In this document: piece by piece, positions 6,662 to 15,303 of the stretch
Position numbering within the stretch: position 1 is the stretch's first letter
How the letters are laid out: each line of letters opens with the position of its first letter
NCBI GenBank assembly: GCA_031549885.1
Contig: JAVBPD010000085.1
Location: 1-21,348, forward strand
Length of the DNA stretch: 21,348 nt
Reading direction: 5' to 3'
Source of the DNA: WQUF01 sp031549885
Lineage (GTDB): Bacteria > Bacillota > Clostridia > Clostridiales > Clostridiaceae
Translations under genes and position numbers: made by a program
Notes under the pieces: generated by a model
Told to the model about the DNA's origin: nothing
The model's database searches: none
The model's input: only the letters and a program-made list of their open reading frames with translations

Positions 6662-7744
6662 TTGAAAGAAGAACTTAGTAAAATTTTAAATTCTATTGAA
6701 GAAACAGATAAAAATATTTTAAAGATTGCAAATAATAGGCTTGATAGCTTAGTTAAACCACCAGGTAGCCTAGGCACCTTAGAAGAAATTGCATCAAAAC
6801 TTTCATCCATAACTGGGAAAATTGAAAATAAATTAGATAAAAGATGTGTAATCATTATGTGTTCAGATAATGGAGTTGTAGATGAAAAAGTAGCATCAGC
6901 TCCACAAATGGTTACACTTATGCAAACTATAAATTTCACAAAAGGATTAACAGGAGTTTCTGTTTTAGCAAACCATTTTAATTGCCAGTTAAAGGTTGTG
7001 GACGTTGGAGTAAATGCAGATATTGACAATCCACAAATAATAAGCAGAAAAATAAGAAAGTCTACAGGAAATATTGCAAAAGAACCTGCTATGACAGAAG
7101 AAGAAGCTATTAAAGCAATTATGGTAGGCATTGAAATGGCAACTTGCGCAAAAAAACAAGGATATGATTGTATAGGTGTAGGCGAAATGGGAATTGGAAA
7201 TACCACTACAAGCAGCGCTGTTTTAGCTTCGCTACTAGATGTTAATATTGAAGACATCTCAAAAACCGTAGATAGAGGAGCAGGTCTATCTGATGAAAGA
7301 TTTATTCATAAAATAAACATCATAAAAAAAGCAATAGAATTAAATAAACCAAATTCAAAAGATCCTATAGATACCCTTAGCAAAGTGGGAGGTTTTGATA
7401 TTGCTGCAATGGCAGGGGTATTTATTGGAGCAGCTTTTTGCAAAGTTCCTGTTGTTGTAGATGGCTTTATTTCAATTGTTGCTGCTCTTTGCGCTTATAG
7501 ATTAAATCCTTTAGTTAAAGAGTATATGTTTTTGTCCCATCATTCTTGTGAAAGAGGATATGCACTGGCAATGAATGAATTAGGGCTCAAGCCTTCCCTT
7601 AATTTAAAAATGCGCTTAGGTGAAGGAAGTGGATGTCCAATAATGTTTTCAATCATGGATGCTGCATGTTCTGTTATAAAAAATATGGGCACTTTTGAAG
7701 AGGCACAAATTGGAGACGAGTATTTAGAAAATTTAACAAAGTGA
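6662..7744 (+). CDS. cobT: Nicotinate-nucleotide:dimethylbenzimidazole phosphoribosyltransferase
   Basis: CobT makes alpha-ribazole 5'-phosphate from nicotinate mononucleotide and a lower-ligand base, the activated nucleotide for cobalamin assembly. The 360-residue product has the family's usual length. KPPGSLG (residues 32-38), CSDNGVVDEKVASAPQMVT, GEMGIGNTTTSSAV and DRGAGLSDE are substrate-site motifs. RLGEGSG near residue 321 carries the glutamate that acts as catalytic base in characterised CobT. I chose the TTG at 6662, with AGGAG 8 nt upstream; the GTG at 6653 overlaps that binding site. It is the first gene after the riboswitch terminator. Clostridia may attach bases other than dimethylbenzimidazole, so the natural base is open. 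Confidence 0.95.
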   Translation: MKEELSKILNSIEETDKNILKIANNRLDSLVKPPGSLGTLEEIASKLSSITGKIENKLDKRCVIIMCSDNGVVDEKVASAPQMVTLMQTINFTKGLTGVSVLANHFNCQLKVVDVGVNADIDNPQIISRKIRKSTGNIAKEPAMTEEEAIKAIMVGIEMATCAKKQGYDCIGVGEMGIGNTTTSSAVLASLLDVNIEDISKTVDRGAGLSDERFIHKINIIKKAIELNKPNSKDPIDTLSKVGGFDIAAMAGVFIGAAFCKVPVVVDGFISIVAALCAYRLNPLVKEYMFLSHHSCERGYALAMNELGLKPSLNLKMRLGEGSGCPIMFSIMDAACSVIKNMGTFEEAQIGDEYLENLTK

Positions 7745-7751
7745 GGTAAGA

Positions 7752-8276
7752 ATGGAAAGAGGATATATTGAAGTTTATACAGGAAACGGAAAAGGTAAAA
7801 CTACAGCAATGATCGGCCTTACTGTAAGAGCTGTGGGGGCAAATTTAAGAGTTTTTATTGGGCAATTTATGAAGGATGATGAATATAGCGAAATAAAAAC
7901 TTTAAAAAGCAAATTCCCTGAAGTTACTGTTGAGCAATTTGGCTCAGGTAAGGGTTTTGTACGTGCTAATAACATTAAGGATATAGACAAAATATCGGCA
8001 AGCTATGGTTATAGGAGATCTTTAGAAGCATTAACATCTTGTAAATATGACGTTGTAATATTAGATGAAATAAATGTAGCTGCATTTATGGGAATTATAA
8101 GTATGCAGGAAGTTTTAGAGATTATTGATAAAAAACCAGATAATGTTGAGCTTGTTTTAACTGGTAGATATGCTTCTCCTGAAATTATAGAAAGAGCTGA
8201 TTTAGTCACTGAAATGAAAGATATTAAGCATTACTATGAAAAAGGCGTTGTAGCAAGGAATGGAATTGAAAAATGA
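7752..8276 (+). CDS. cobO: ATP:corrinoid adenosyltransferase (CobA/CobO/BtuR type)
   Basis: This enzyme transfers the 5'-deoxyadenosyl group of ATP to cobalt(I) of corrinoids, giving the adenosyl forms used by later enzymes. The 174 residues match the family. The P-loop GNGKGKTT is at residues 11-18, a Walker-B-like VILDEINVAAFMGII at about 97-111, and the end VLTGRYASPEIIERADLVTEMKDIKHYYEKG is the family hallmark. It follows cobT by 7 nt and its TGA overlaps the cobU ATG (ATGA). It can act on salvaged corrinoid brought in by the BtuFCD genes downstream. Confidence 0.95.
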   Translation: MERGYIEVYTGNGKGKTTAMIGLTVRAVGANLRVFIGQFMKDDEYSEIKTLKSKFPEVTVEQFGSGKGFVRANNIKDIDKISASYGYRRSLEALTSCKYDVVILDEINVAAFMGIISMQEVLEIIDKKPDNVELVLTGRYASPEIIERADLVTEMKDIKHYYEKGVVARNGIEK

Positions 8277-8839
8277 AGATTTTTATAACTGGTGGATGTA
8301 AAAATGGTAAATCAACATTTGCAGAGAAAATTATATCAAAACTTAATGCATCTAAAAAACCTATGTATTATTTAGCTACTATGATACCAAGTGATGAAGA
8401 GGATCGTGAAAGGATTATACGCCATAGAAAACAAAGAGAAAAATTAAATTTTGAAACTATAGAAATACCTTATGATATTGATGAATGTTTAAATATTTGC
8501 AAGGTTGAAGGAGCATTTTTATTAGATAGCATAACAGCTCTTTATGCAAATGAAATGTTTAAACCAGATGGAGTTATAAATGAGAATGCTCATGAAAAGG
8601 TTATATTAAACCTTAGTGATTTATTAAAGAATGTAAATTCTATAGTTTTAGTATCAGATTATATTTTTTCAGATGCAATTATTTATGATGATTTAACAAA
8701 AAAATATATTAAAGGCCTTGGAGAAATACATAAACATATTGCAAAACTTTGCAATGTTGTCATCGAAGTGCCTTTTGGCAGTTTAATAATTCACAAAGGT
8801 CTAGAGGAATTTAGAGGCTTATATGAAAAGAATGTTTAA
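8273..8839 (+). CDS. cobU: CobU-type adenosylcobinamide kinase/guanylyltransferase, divergent
   Basis: CobU phosphorylates adenosylcobinamide and adds GMP to give adenosylcobinamide-GDP. This 188-residue protein keeps the P-loop GGCKNGKS (residues 7-14), LATMIPSDEEDRERIIRHRKQRE with His51 at the position of the guanylylated histidine, and FLLDSITALYANEM. The usual NEVGxGIVP motif and the following R-FRD segment are not recognisable; SDYIFSDAIIYDDLTKKYIKGLGEIHKHIA stands in their place. A second short gene (9593-9973) carries exactly that missing part. It overlaps the previous gene by 4 nt and the next by 17 nt. Whether it does both reactions alone is uncertain. Confidence 0.88.
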   Translation: MKIFITGGCKNGKSTFAEKIISKLNASKKPMYYLATMIPSDEEDRERIIRHRKQREKLNFETIEIPYDIDECLNICKVEGAFLLDSITALYANEMFKPDGVINENAHEKVILNLSDLLKNVNSIVLVSDYIFSDAIIYDDLTKKYIKGLGEIHKHIAKLCNVVIEVPFGSLIIHKGLEEFRGLYEKNV

Positions 8840-9581
8840 AGCTTTATCTATGTCTATTTCAATGTTTTCCATATTTCCTGTTTTTAAAAATATATGGGAC
8901 GATGAAGCTATGAACCTTGTGATGTTGTGCCTTCCTATAGTTGGGGCTATAATAGGAATCTGCAGTTACTTTATATTTTTAATTTTAAATATTATAAATA
9001 TACCATCTTTAATAAAGACAGTTATTATAATGCTATGCCCTTTGATTATGAGCGGATTTATACATTTAGATGGATACATGGACACCTCTGATGCTGTTTT
9101 ATCAAGAAGATCAATAGATGAAAAAAGAAGAATATTAAAAGATCCGCTTGTTGGAGCTTTTGGCGTTATAGCATTTGGAATATTTTTATTATTAGAATTT
9201 TCATCTGTGCATACTTTGGTTTTAAAAAGTAACGATTTTAAATTTTTGATTTTTTTACCTATTGTTTCAAGAAGCGTAACTGGCATTTTCTTATTAAATA
9301 TGAAGCCCATTTCAAATAAAGGATATGGGTCTAGCTTTAAAAAAAATACAAATAGAAACCATACAATTATTTTATTAGCATTTATAATACTTAGTTTTTT
9401 AATTGGTATTTTTTTAATAGGAGTTAAAGGATTAATAATTTCAATTATTACAATAGTTTCTGCAATTATTTCAGCTTTTTATTTGTATAAACAATTAGAT
9501 GGGATTTCAGGGGACTTATGCGGCTTTATAATTACAATTAGTGAATTATTTGGATATATATTTATGGCAATTATTGCTTAA
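8823..9581 (+). CDS. cobS: Adenosylcobinamide-GDP ribazoletransferase (cobalamin synthase)
   Basis: CobS is the membrane enzyme that joins adenosylcobinamide-GDP to alpha-ribazole (phosphate), the last assembly step. The 252 residues hold about six hydrophobic segments. The diagnostic metal-binding motif HLDGYMDTSDAV is at about residues 81-92, followed by KRRILKDPLVGAFGV. The end KQLDGISGDLCGFIITISELFGYI is also typical. The start ATG at 8823 has AGAGG 5 nt upstream, inside the end of cobU, so translation is coupled. It should act with CobT, CobU and CobC of the same operon at the inner face of the membrane. Confidence 0.95.
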   Translation: MKRMFKALSMSISMFSIFPVFKNIWDDEAMNLVMLCLPIVGAIIGICSYFIFLILNIINIPSLIKTVIIMLCPLIMSGFIHLDGYMDTSDAVLSRRSIDEKRRILKDPLVGAFGVIAFGIFLLLEFSSVHTLVLKSNDFKFLIFLPIVSRSVTGIFLLNMKPISNKGYGSSFKKNTNRNHTIILLAFIILSFLIGIFLIGVKGLIISIITIVSAIISAFYLYKQLDGISGDLCGFIITISELFGYIFMAIIA

Positions 9582-9592
9582 AGAGGTGTTTT

Positions 9593-9973
9593 ATGGTACT
9601 AATATTTGGTGGGTCTTATCAAGGAAAGCTTGATTTTGCAAAAGAAAACTATAATTATGACTGCTCTAATGTTTTTTGGTGCGATGAAGGAATAAAAACT
9701 ATAGATTTTTCAAAAAAGATAATTAATTCCTTTCATTTGTTTATTTTGGAATATTTAAAAAATAACAAGGATCCATTTGAATTTTTACAAAATAATTTAG
9801 ATAAATTTAAAGATAAAATCATATTATGTGATGATATAAATTCTGGAGTTGTGCCAATGGATAAACTAATGAGGCAGTGGAGAGAAGCTGTGGGAAGATG
9901 TTTAGTTCTTTTATCTAAAAATTCAGATGAAGTTATAAGAGTATTTTGTGGTATTGGATCAAAAATAAAATGA
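9593..9973 (+). CDS. Short CobU-like protein
   Basis: The 126-residue protein resembles the ends of CobU without its middle. It begins VLIFGGSYQGKLDFAKE, a P-loop-like loop in which the usual Ser/Thr after GK is Leu. It then has ILCDDINSGVVPMDKLMRQWREAVGRCLVLLSKNSDEVIRVFCGIGSKIK cut over residues about 75-126, matching the CobU segment NEVGxGIVP...R.FRD..G and its GIGxKIK end. The guanylylated-histidine region and the LLD motif are absent. AGAGGTG precedes the ATG and the stop overlaps the cobC ATG. It may support or complement the CobU at 8273, or bind nucleotide without kinase activity; function is inference. Confidence 0.75.
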   Translation: MVLIFGGSYQGKLDFAKENYNYDCSNVFWCDEGIKTIDFSKKIINSFHLFILEYLKNNKDPFEFLQNNLDKFKDKIILCDDINSGVVPMDKLMRQWREAVGRCLVLLSKNSDEVIRVFCGIGSKIK

Positions 9974-10536
9974 CAATAAATATGATTCGCCATGGTGAAA
10001 CTAGTGCAAATGAAAAAAAGCTATATTCAGGATATACAGATTTAAAGCTTAGCGAAAATGGCAAGTTAAAATTGATGAAATTAAAGGATGAGTTAATTTA
10101 TCCAAAAGGCGATTTATATATTACAAGTGGCCTTAAAAGGACAAATGAAACGTTAGAGATACTTTATAATAAGCTTCCAGATATTGAAATAAATGAATTA
10201 AGAGAAATGAATTTTGGAAAGTTTGAAATGCATAGCCATTTAGAGTTATTAAATGATGAATATTATAATCAATGGTTAAAGGAGTATCCTAACAAACCAT
10301 GTAAAAATGGCGAAAGCGTAAGTGAATTTAAAGAAAGAATTAAACTAGGTTTTAATAAACTAATTGAGCTTAAGGTGAACAATGTTGTTTTAATAAGCCA
10401 TGGTGGTGTAATAGCTTCTTTTTTTGAAGATTGTTATGATGAAAAAAGAGGGTTTTATAATTTTATACCCCATAATGGCCGAGGTTTTACGGTTATTTTA
10501 GATGATAAAAAGATAATAGACTTCTTTGCAATATGA
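9970..10536 (+). CDS. cobC: Histidine phosphatase, likely alpha-ribazole-5'-phosphate phosphatase
   Basis: This is a 188-residue member of the histidine phosphatase (phosphoglycerate mutase-like) family. The catalytic motif MIRHGETSANEK places the phospho-accepting histidine at residue 8. YSGYTDLKLSENG, LREMNFGKFEM and VVLISHGGVI (second catalytic histidine) follow in the usual order. Within a B12 operon next to cobS/cobT this is most likely CobC, which removes the phosphate from alpha-ribazole phosphate or from cobalamin phosphate. The ATG at 9970 overlaps the preceding stop (ATGA) and has no strong binding site, so translation probably depends on coupling. An earlier in-frame TTG at 9946 would add eight residues before the family start. 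Confidence 0.88.
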   Translation: MTINMIRHGETSANEKKLYSGYTDLKLSENGKLKLMKLKDELIYPKGDLYITSGLKRTNETLEILYNKLPDIEINELREMNFGKFEMHSHLELLNDEYYNQWLKEYPNKPCKNGESVSEFKERIKLGFNKLIELKVNNVVLISHGGVIASFFEDCYDEKRGFYNFIPHNGRGFTVILDDKKIIDFFAI

Positions 10537-10552
10537 GTTTTAAGGAGGAAAT

Positions 10553-11491
10553 ATGAAGAAAAATTTATTTAAAGTTATTTGTCTAATTGTTTTAGCTGTT
10601 TTATTTGCTTCCTGTGGTGGTTCTTTAGCACAAAGCAATGATTCAAATTCAAATAAAATTATACAAGATAGAGCAGGAAATAATATTAATGTTCCAGAAA
10701 AAATAGAAAAGATAATATGCATTTCTCCATCTATTACAGAAACCCTTGTGGATTTAGGACTTGGTGATAAAATTATAGGAATTGATACATATTCTGTAGG
10801 AATAGAAGGATTAAATGAAAACCTGCCAGCTTTTGATATAATGACTCCAGACACTGAGAAATTAATAGCATTGAAACCAGATATAGTGTTTATGACTGGA
10901 ATGAGTGAAGCTAATGGAGTAAACCCATTTAAACCTCTTATTGATGCAGGCATATGTGTTGCATCTATTCCTGCATCAAATAGCATAGATGCAATTAAAC
11001 AAGATATAGATTTTTTAGGAAAACTTACAAAAAATGAAGACAAATCTAAAGCAATTATTTCAAATATGGAATCTGAAATTGATAAAGTTAAAAAAATAGG
11101 CGATACCATAACAGAGAAGAAAAAAGTTTATTTTGAAATAGCCGCAGCACCAAGCATGTATAGCTTTGGAAAAAATGTATTTTTAAATGAGATGATAGAT
11201 ATTATTGGAGCTACAAATGTACTTGCTGACCAAGATGCTTGGATTTCAGTATCTGAAGAAACAATTTTAAGCAAAAACCCAGATGTTATATTCACAAATG
11301 TAAATTATGTTGATAAACCAGTAGATGAAATTAAGGGAAGAAATGGGTGGGGAAATATAAATGCCGTTAAAAATAATCAAGTTTATTATATAGATAATAA
11401 TCAAAGCTCACGTTCAAATGAGCATATTATAAGCGCTCTTAAGGAAATGGCTAAAGATATTTATCCTGATAAGTATAGTGAGTTAAAATGA
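10553..11491 (+). CDS. btuF: Corrinoid ABC transporter substrate-binding lipoprotein (BtuF-like)
   Basis: The 312-residue protein is exported and lipid-anchored: a lysine-start, hydrophobic signal ends in the lipobox LFASC with Cys21 as the modified residue. The mature part is a class III periplasmic-binding-type fold: ICISPSITETLVDLGLGDKIIGIDTYS, LKPDIVFM, and NVNYVDKPVDEIKGRNGWGNINAVKNNQVYYID near the end. AAGGAGG precedes the ATG. It is followed at once by permease and ATPase genes (ATGA overlap), giving a complete importer. The position within a riboswitch-controlled B12 operon points to cobalamin or cobinamide as substrate; on sequence alone iron-siderophore binding would also be possible. 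Confidence 0.9.
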   Translation: MKKNLFKVICLIVLAVLFASCGGSLAQSNDSNSNKIIQDRAGNNINVPEKIEKIICISPSITETLVDLGLGDKIIGIDTYSVGIEGLNENLPAFDIMTPDTEKLIALKPDIVFMTGMSEANGVNPFKPLIDAGICVASIPASNSIDAIKQDIDFLGKLTKNEDKSKAIISNMESEIDKVKKIGDTITEKKKVYFEIAAAPSMYSFGKNVFLNEMIDIIGATNVLADQDAWISVSEETILSKNPDVIFTNVNYVDKPVDEIKGRNGWGNINAVKNNQVYYIDNNQSSRSNEHIISALKEMAKDIYPDKYSELK

Positions 11492-12501
11492 GCAACAAAA
11501 TAAAAATTACATTAATTCTAATATTGTCTATAATTGCTATGATAATGTCTGTAGGAATAGGATCTGTGCCTATTCCTCCTTCTATAAGCATTAAAATATT
11601 GGTTTATAAAATATTTAATTTTCCCTATCCGAATATTGATCCCATTCAGGAATCTATTCTTTGGAATATAAGGCTTCCCAGAACTATTTTAGCATTTTTA
11701 TCAGGGGGAGGTCTTGCTGTAAGTGGTGTTATAATGCAGTCCATTTTAAGGAACCCTTTAGCTTCTTCATATACATTAGGAGTTTCTTCAGGAGCTGCTG
11801 TTGGCGCTAGCATTGCAATATTGCTTGGAACTTCCATTTTTAAAGCAGCAACTCTTCCAATATTTGGCCTTACATTTGGTTTATTGACGGTATTTTCAGC
11901 TATTGCTTTAGCATCAAAGCTTGATAAAAATATGGAAAGTTCTACTATTATTTTAACTGGAATGGCATTTTCTCTATTTGCAAATGCTGTTATAACAATT
12001 ATTATGTCATTTGCAAGGCAGGAGCTTCAAAGGCTTGTTTTTTGGCAATTTGGAAGCTTTGCATTAAAGGATTGGTCTTCACCTATAATTTTATTTCCAA
12101 TAATATTTATCCTTACAATAATATCATTTAATTATTCTCGTGAAATGGATATTATGACTTTTGGAGAAGATCAAGCAAAGGTATCTGGGGTTGATATGGG
12201 AAAGTTAAAGTGGATACTTTTATCAGTGGGAGCTATACTAACAGGATGCATAGTGTCAATAGTTGGAATTATTGGATTTATTGATTTATTTACCCCGCAT
12301 ATGGCAAGAAAAATATTTGGGGCAAAGCATAGATATGTAATTCCCATTTCTTTTATATTAGGCGGTTCTTTTATGGTGTTATGCGATCTTATAGCACGTA
12401 TAATAGTTACCCCTTCAGAGCTTCCAGTTGGGGCAGTAACAGCGCTTATTGGTGCACCTTTTTTCATATATCTATATTTTTCAAAGAGAAAGGCAAGGTG
12501 A
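11488..12501 (+). CDS. btuC: Corrinoid ABC transporter permease (BtuC/FecCD family)
   Basis: This is a 337-residue integral membrane permease with about ten hydrophobic helices, the size and pattern of the FecCD/BtuC family. Marker stretches are WNIRLPRTILAFLSGGGLAVSG, MQSILRNPLASSYTLGVSSGA, QFGSFALKDW, and GIIGFIDLFTPHMARKIFGAKHR, the cytoplasmic loop that meets the ATPase. The end LPVGAVTALIGAPFFIYLYF is also typical. It overlaps btuF by ATGA and lies 4 nt before btuD. Two copies should pair with two BtuD subunits and take corrinoid from the BtuF lipoprotein. Confidence 0.92.
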   Translation: MSNKIKITLILILSIIAMIMSVGIGSVPIPPSISIKILVYKIFNFPYPNIDPIQESILWNIRLPRTILAFLSGGGLAVSGVIMQSILRNPLASSYTLGVSSGAAVGASIAILLGTSIFKAATLPIFGLTFGLLTVFSAIALASKLDKNMESSTIILTGMAFSLFANAVITIIMSFARQELQRLVFWQFGSFALKDWSSPIILFPIIFILTIISFNYSREMDIMTFGEDQAKVSGVDMGKLKWILLSVGAILTGCIVSIVGIIGFIDLFTPHMARKIFGAKHRYVIPISFILGGSFMVLCDLIARIIVTPSELPVGAVTALIGAPFFIYLYFSKRKAR

Positions 12502-12505
12502 AAAT

Positions 12506-13273
12506 ATGCTTGAAGTTAAAAATATTCACGCTGGTTATAACGGTATAGATGTTTTACATGGGATTTCCTTTAACGCTTTAAAGGGCAAGGACATAGGTAT
12601 AATTGGTCCAAATGGCTGCGGTAAATCAACGCTATTAAAGGTTATTGCAAATTTAATACCTTTTAAAGGAGAAATATTAATTGATGGAGTTTCAGTTACT
12701 AAGATGAAAAGAAGAGATATAGCCAAAAAAATTGGTTTGTTAAGCCAGATAACTCAAGTTTATTTTAGCTATAGCATATATGACACAGTTATGATGGGAA
12801 GATTTGCTTATGGAAATAAAAAGCTATTTTATTCCTCTACAAAAGAAGATGAAAAAATAGTAGAAGAAGCATTAAAGGCAGTTCACATGTATGATTTAAA
12901 AGATAAAGAGATAAATGAATTATCAGGGGGACAGCTCCAAAGAGTATTTCTTGCAAAAGTTTTAGCACAGGACCCAGATATAATATTGTTAGATGAGCCA
13001 ACAAATCATTTGGATCTTTCTTATCAAGTAGAACTCATTAAATATTTAAAAAATTGGGCTAAAAGTGAGGTTAAAAGCATAATAGCAGTGTTACACGATA
13101 TAAACCACGCACTTTTTTTCTCAGATGAAATATTGGTGCTAAACGAAGGGGAAGTAAAAGCTTTAGGAAATGTAAATGACGTAATTTCAACTTCGTTGTT
13201 AAGAGATGTATATGAAATGGATGTTGTGTCTTATATGAAGGATAGCCTTAAAAAGTGGGAGGCTATTTTATGA
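12506..13273 (+). CDS. btuD: Corrinoid ABC transporter ATPase (BtuD-like)
   Basis: A 255-residue ABC ATPase that drives the importer encoded just upstream. Walker A is GPNGCGKST (residues 34-42), the Q-loop is LLSQITQVYFSYS, the signature LSGGQLQRVF lies at about 137, Walker B is IILLDEPTNHLD, and the switch histidine is in AVLHDINHAL. I chose the ATG at 12506, with AAGGTGA 5 nt upstream. A longer frame from 12449 would run back into btuC and add 19 residues that do not belong to the family. Its stop overlaps the cbiB start by ATGA. Confidence 0.92.
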   Translation: MLEVKNIHAGYNGIDVLHGISFNALKGKDIGIIGPNGCGKSTLLKVIANLIPFKGEILIDGVSVTKMKRRDIAKKIGLLSQITQVYFSYSIYDTVMMGRFAYGNKKLFYSSTKEDEKIVEEALKAVHMYDLKDKEINELSGGQLQRVFLAKVLAQDPDIILLDEPTNHLDLSYQVELIKYLKNWAKSEVKSIIAVLHDINHALFFSDEILVLNEGEVKALGNVNDVISTSLLRDVYEMDVVSYMKDSLKKWEAIL

Positions 13274-14247
13274 TAAGCCTTCATACCTTTTTTTCAATAA
13301 TATTTGGATTTATATTAGATTTCATTATTGGAGAGCCACAAAACCCCGTACATCCAGTGAGGCTAATGGGAAAGGTAATTGGGTTTTTTGTAAATATTTA
13401 TAAAGAGAAAAAAATAGAAAGCAACATTATAAGCTTTATATTTGGAACCATATTGGCTATTTTTATAATAATTTCATCTTATTTTATTTCTTATTTTTTA
13501 GTAAAAATATTTTATGGTATTAATTTTATATTTGGATTTATAATAGAATCTATATTTTGTTATTTATTAATAGCTTGTAGAGGATTAAAAGATGAAACAA
13601 TGAAGGTTTATGATGCCCTTAATAAAGATAATATAGCCCTTGGAAGGAAAAACTTATCATATATTGTTGGAAGGGATACAGAAAATTTAACTAAAAAGTC
13701 AATAATAATGGCAGCAGTTGAAACTGTAGCTGAAAATTTTTCAGATGGAGTTATTGCACCTTTATTTTATATGTTTATTGGAGGAGTTCCTCTTGGGGTT
13801 GTATATAAAGCAGTTAATACTTTAGATTCAATGGTTGGGTATAGAAATAAAACTTATGAATACTTTGGTAAATTTTCTGCAAGGCTTGATGATTTATTTA
13901 ATTTAATACCATCAAGGCTATCTGCAATTTTTATGATAATTTCATCAAAAATATTGGGACTTGATGTAAAAAATGCTGTAAAAATTTTTTTAAGAGATAG
14001 GTATAAACATAAAAGTCCCAATTCAGCTCAAACAGAATCTGTATGCGCTGGTGCTTTAAACATAGCTTTAGGTGGAGATAATTATTATGGTGGAGTTTTA
14101 GTACACAAGCCTTTTATAGGTGATAATAAAAGTGAAGTAAATATTGAGCATATTAAAATTGCTAATAAGTTAATGTACACATCTGCAATTGCATTTTTAA
14201 TAATTTTCTCAGCAGTATATTTGATTGGAGCGATTTTTCATGTATGA
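13270..14247 (+). CDS. cbiB: Adenosylcobinamide-phosphate synthase CbiB (CobD of Pseudomonas)
   Basis: CbiB is the membrane enzyme that joins adenosylcobyric acid to aminopropanol phosphate, giving adenosylcobinamide phosphate. The 325-residue product has the family length, several hydrophobic helices, and the N-terminal signature DFIIGEPQNPVHPVRLMGK. Later conserved stretches are VETVAENFSDGVIAPLFY, AVNTLDSMVGYRN and SPNSAQTESVCAGALNIALGG. I chose the ATG at 13270 because GGGAGG lies 7 nt upstream and the codon overlaps the btuD stop. It works with CobD, which supplies the aminopropanol phosphate arm and whose gene overlaps this one by 8 nt. Confidence 0.95.
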   Translation: MISLHTFFSIIFGFILDFIIGEPQNPVHPVRLMGKVIGFFVNIYKEKKIESNIISFIFGTILAIFIIISSYFISYFLVKIFYGINFIFGFIIESIFCYLLIACRGLKDETMKVYDALNKDNIALGRKNLSYIVGRDTENLTKKSIIMAAVETVAENFSDGVIAPLFYMFIGGVPLGVVYKAVNTLDSMVGYRNKTYEYFGKFSARLDDLFNLIPSRLSAIFMIISSKILGLDVKNAVKIFLRDRYKHKSPNSAQTESVCAGALNIALGGDNYYGGVLVHKPFIGDNKSEVNIEHIKIANKLMYTSAIAFLIIFSAVYLIGAIFHV

Positions 14248-15292
14248 ATACACTCATGGTGGACGAGCAATTTACGAAAATAAAGGTGAAGTTTTAGATT
14301 TTTCTTTAAATATAAACCCATTAGGAATGCCTGAGGGAGTTTATGATGCTATTTTAAATGAAGTTAATAATTGCACATATTACCCTGATAGTTATTCAAA
14401 AAAATTAAGAGAAAGTATTTCAAATTTTGAAAAGGTTAATATTGACTTTATATTTGCTTCAAATGGAGCCTCAGATATTATATTTAGACTTGTGTCTTCT
14501 ATAAAGCCTAAAAAAGCATTAGTGCTTGCTCCAACATTTAGCGATTATAAAAGGGCTCTTTTAGCAAATGGTGCAGAGGTTGTTGAACATCCTTTAAATG
14601 AAGAAAATGGATTTGTTTTAACTGAAGATATAATACAGAAAATAAATGAAGAAGATGTTAATATGGTTTTTCTTTGCAATCCTAATAATCCAACTGGAGT
14701 TGTCATTGAAAGGGATATTATTATTAAGATTTTACAATGTTGTGAAAGCATATATTTAGTTATAGATGAATGCTTTTTAGATTTTGTATTTAAATCAGAA
14801 GACTATACCATGAAAAATTTTTTAAATGATCATTCAAATCTTATAATATTAAAAGCCTTTACAAAGGTATTTGCTATGCCAGGAATTAGGCTTGGATATT
14901 GTTTAAGCTCTTCTTTAAAGTTAATAGATTCACTTTATTATCATGGTGGCGATTGGGCTGTTTCAAATTTAGCCCAAGCTTCTGGGATTTGTGCTTTAAA
15001 AAATTCAGAATCTTATTTAAGAAAAACCAAGGATTATGTTTTAAAAGAATCTTTAAAAATGAAACAAAGCTTAAAGCAATTAGGGTTTAAAGCTTATGAT
15101 AGCAGAGCAAATTTCATCTTTTTTAAAAGTTATTATAATTTTAATCTATATGAAGCCTTGAAAGTCCATAAAATATTTATTCGAAATTGCGATAACTTTA
15201 AAGGATTAACTAATGAATATAATCGAATTTGTATATCTGATACTAAAAATAACGAAAGGTTTATAGAAGTTATTAAATATGTGACTTCTTAA
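14240..15292 (+). CDS. cobD: Threonine-phosphate decarboxylase
   Basis: CobD is a PLP enzyme of the aminotransferase I/II fold that decarboxylates L-threonine phosphate to (R)-1-amino-2-propanol phosphate for CbiB. The 350-residue protein opens with YTHGGRAIYENKGEVLDFSLNINPLG, typical of CobD. It carries FLCNPNNPTG, the cofactor-binding aspartate in VIDECFLDF, and the PLP lysine in ILKAFTKVFAMPGIRLGY (about residue 210). Histidinol-phosphate aminotransferases share this fold, but the start and the operon favour CobD. The ATG at 14240 follows GGAG by 9 nt and lies inside the end of cbiB. Confidence 0.92.
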   Translation: MYEYTHGGRAIYENKGEVLDFSLNINPLGMPEGVYDAILNEVNNCTYYPDSYSKKLRESISNFEKVNIDFIFASNGASDIIFRLVSSIKPKKALVLAPTFSDYKRALLANGAEVVEHPLNEENGFVLTEDIIQKINEEDVNMVFLCNPNNPTGVVIERDIIIKILQCCESIYLVIDECFLDFVFKSEDYTMKNFLNDHSNLIILKAFTKVFAMPGIRLGYCLSSSLKLIDSLYYHGGDWAVSNLAQASGICALKNSESYLRKTKDYVLKESLKMKQSLKQLGFKAYDSRANFIFFKSYYNFNLYEALKVHKIFIRNCDNFKGLTNEYNRICISDTKNNERFIEVIKYVTS

Positions 15293-15303
15293 AAGGTAAG
15301 CGT

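Noticed and set aside
6613..7257. Minus-strand open frame of 214 codons opposite cobT
   Set aside because: It is antisense to a strongly conserved gene, is rich in Ser/Ile/Pro as expected from a mirrored A/T-rich gene, and shows no binding site or family motif.
10540..11109. Minus-strand open frame of 189 codons opposite btuF
   Set aside because: It is a shadow of the lipoprotein gene; the plus strand has a signal peptide, lipobox and family motifs.
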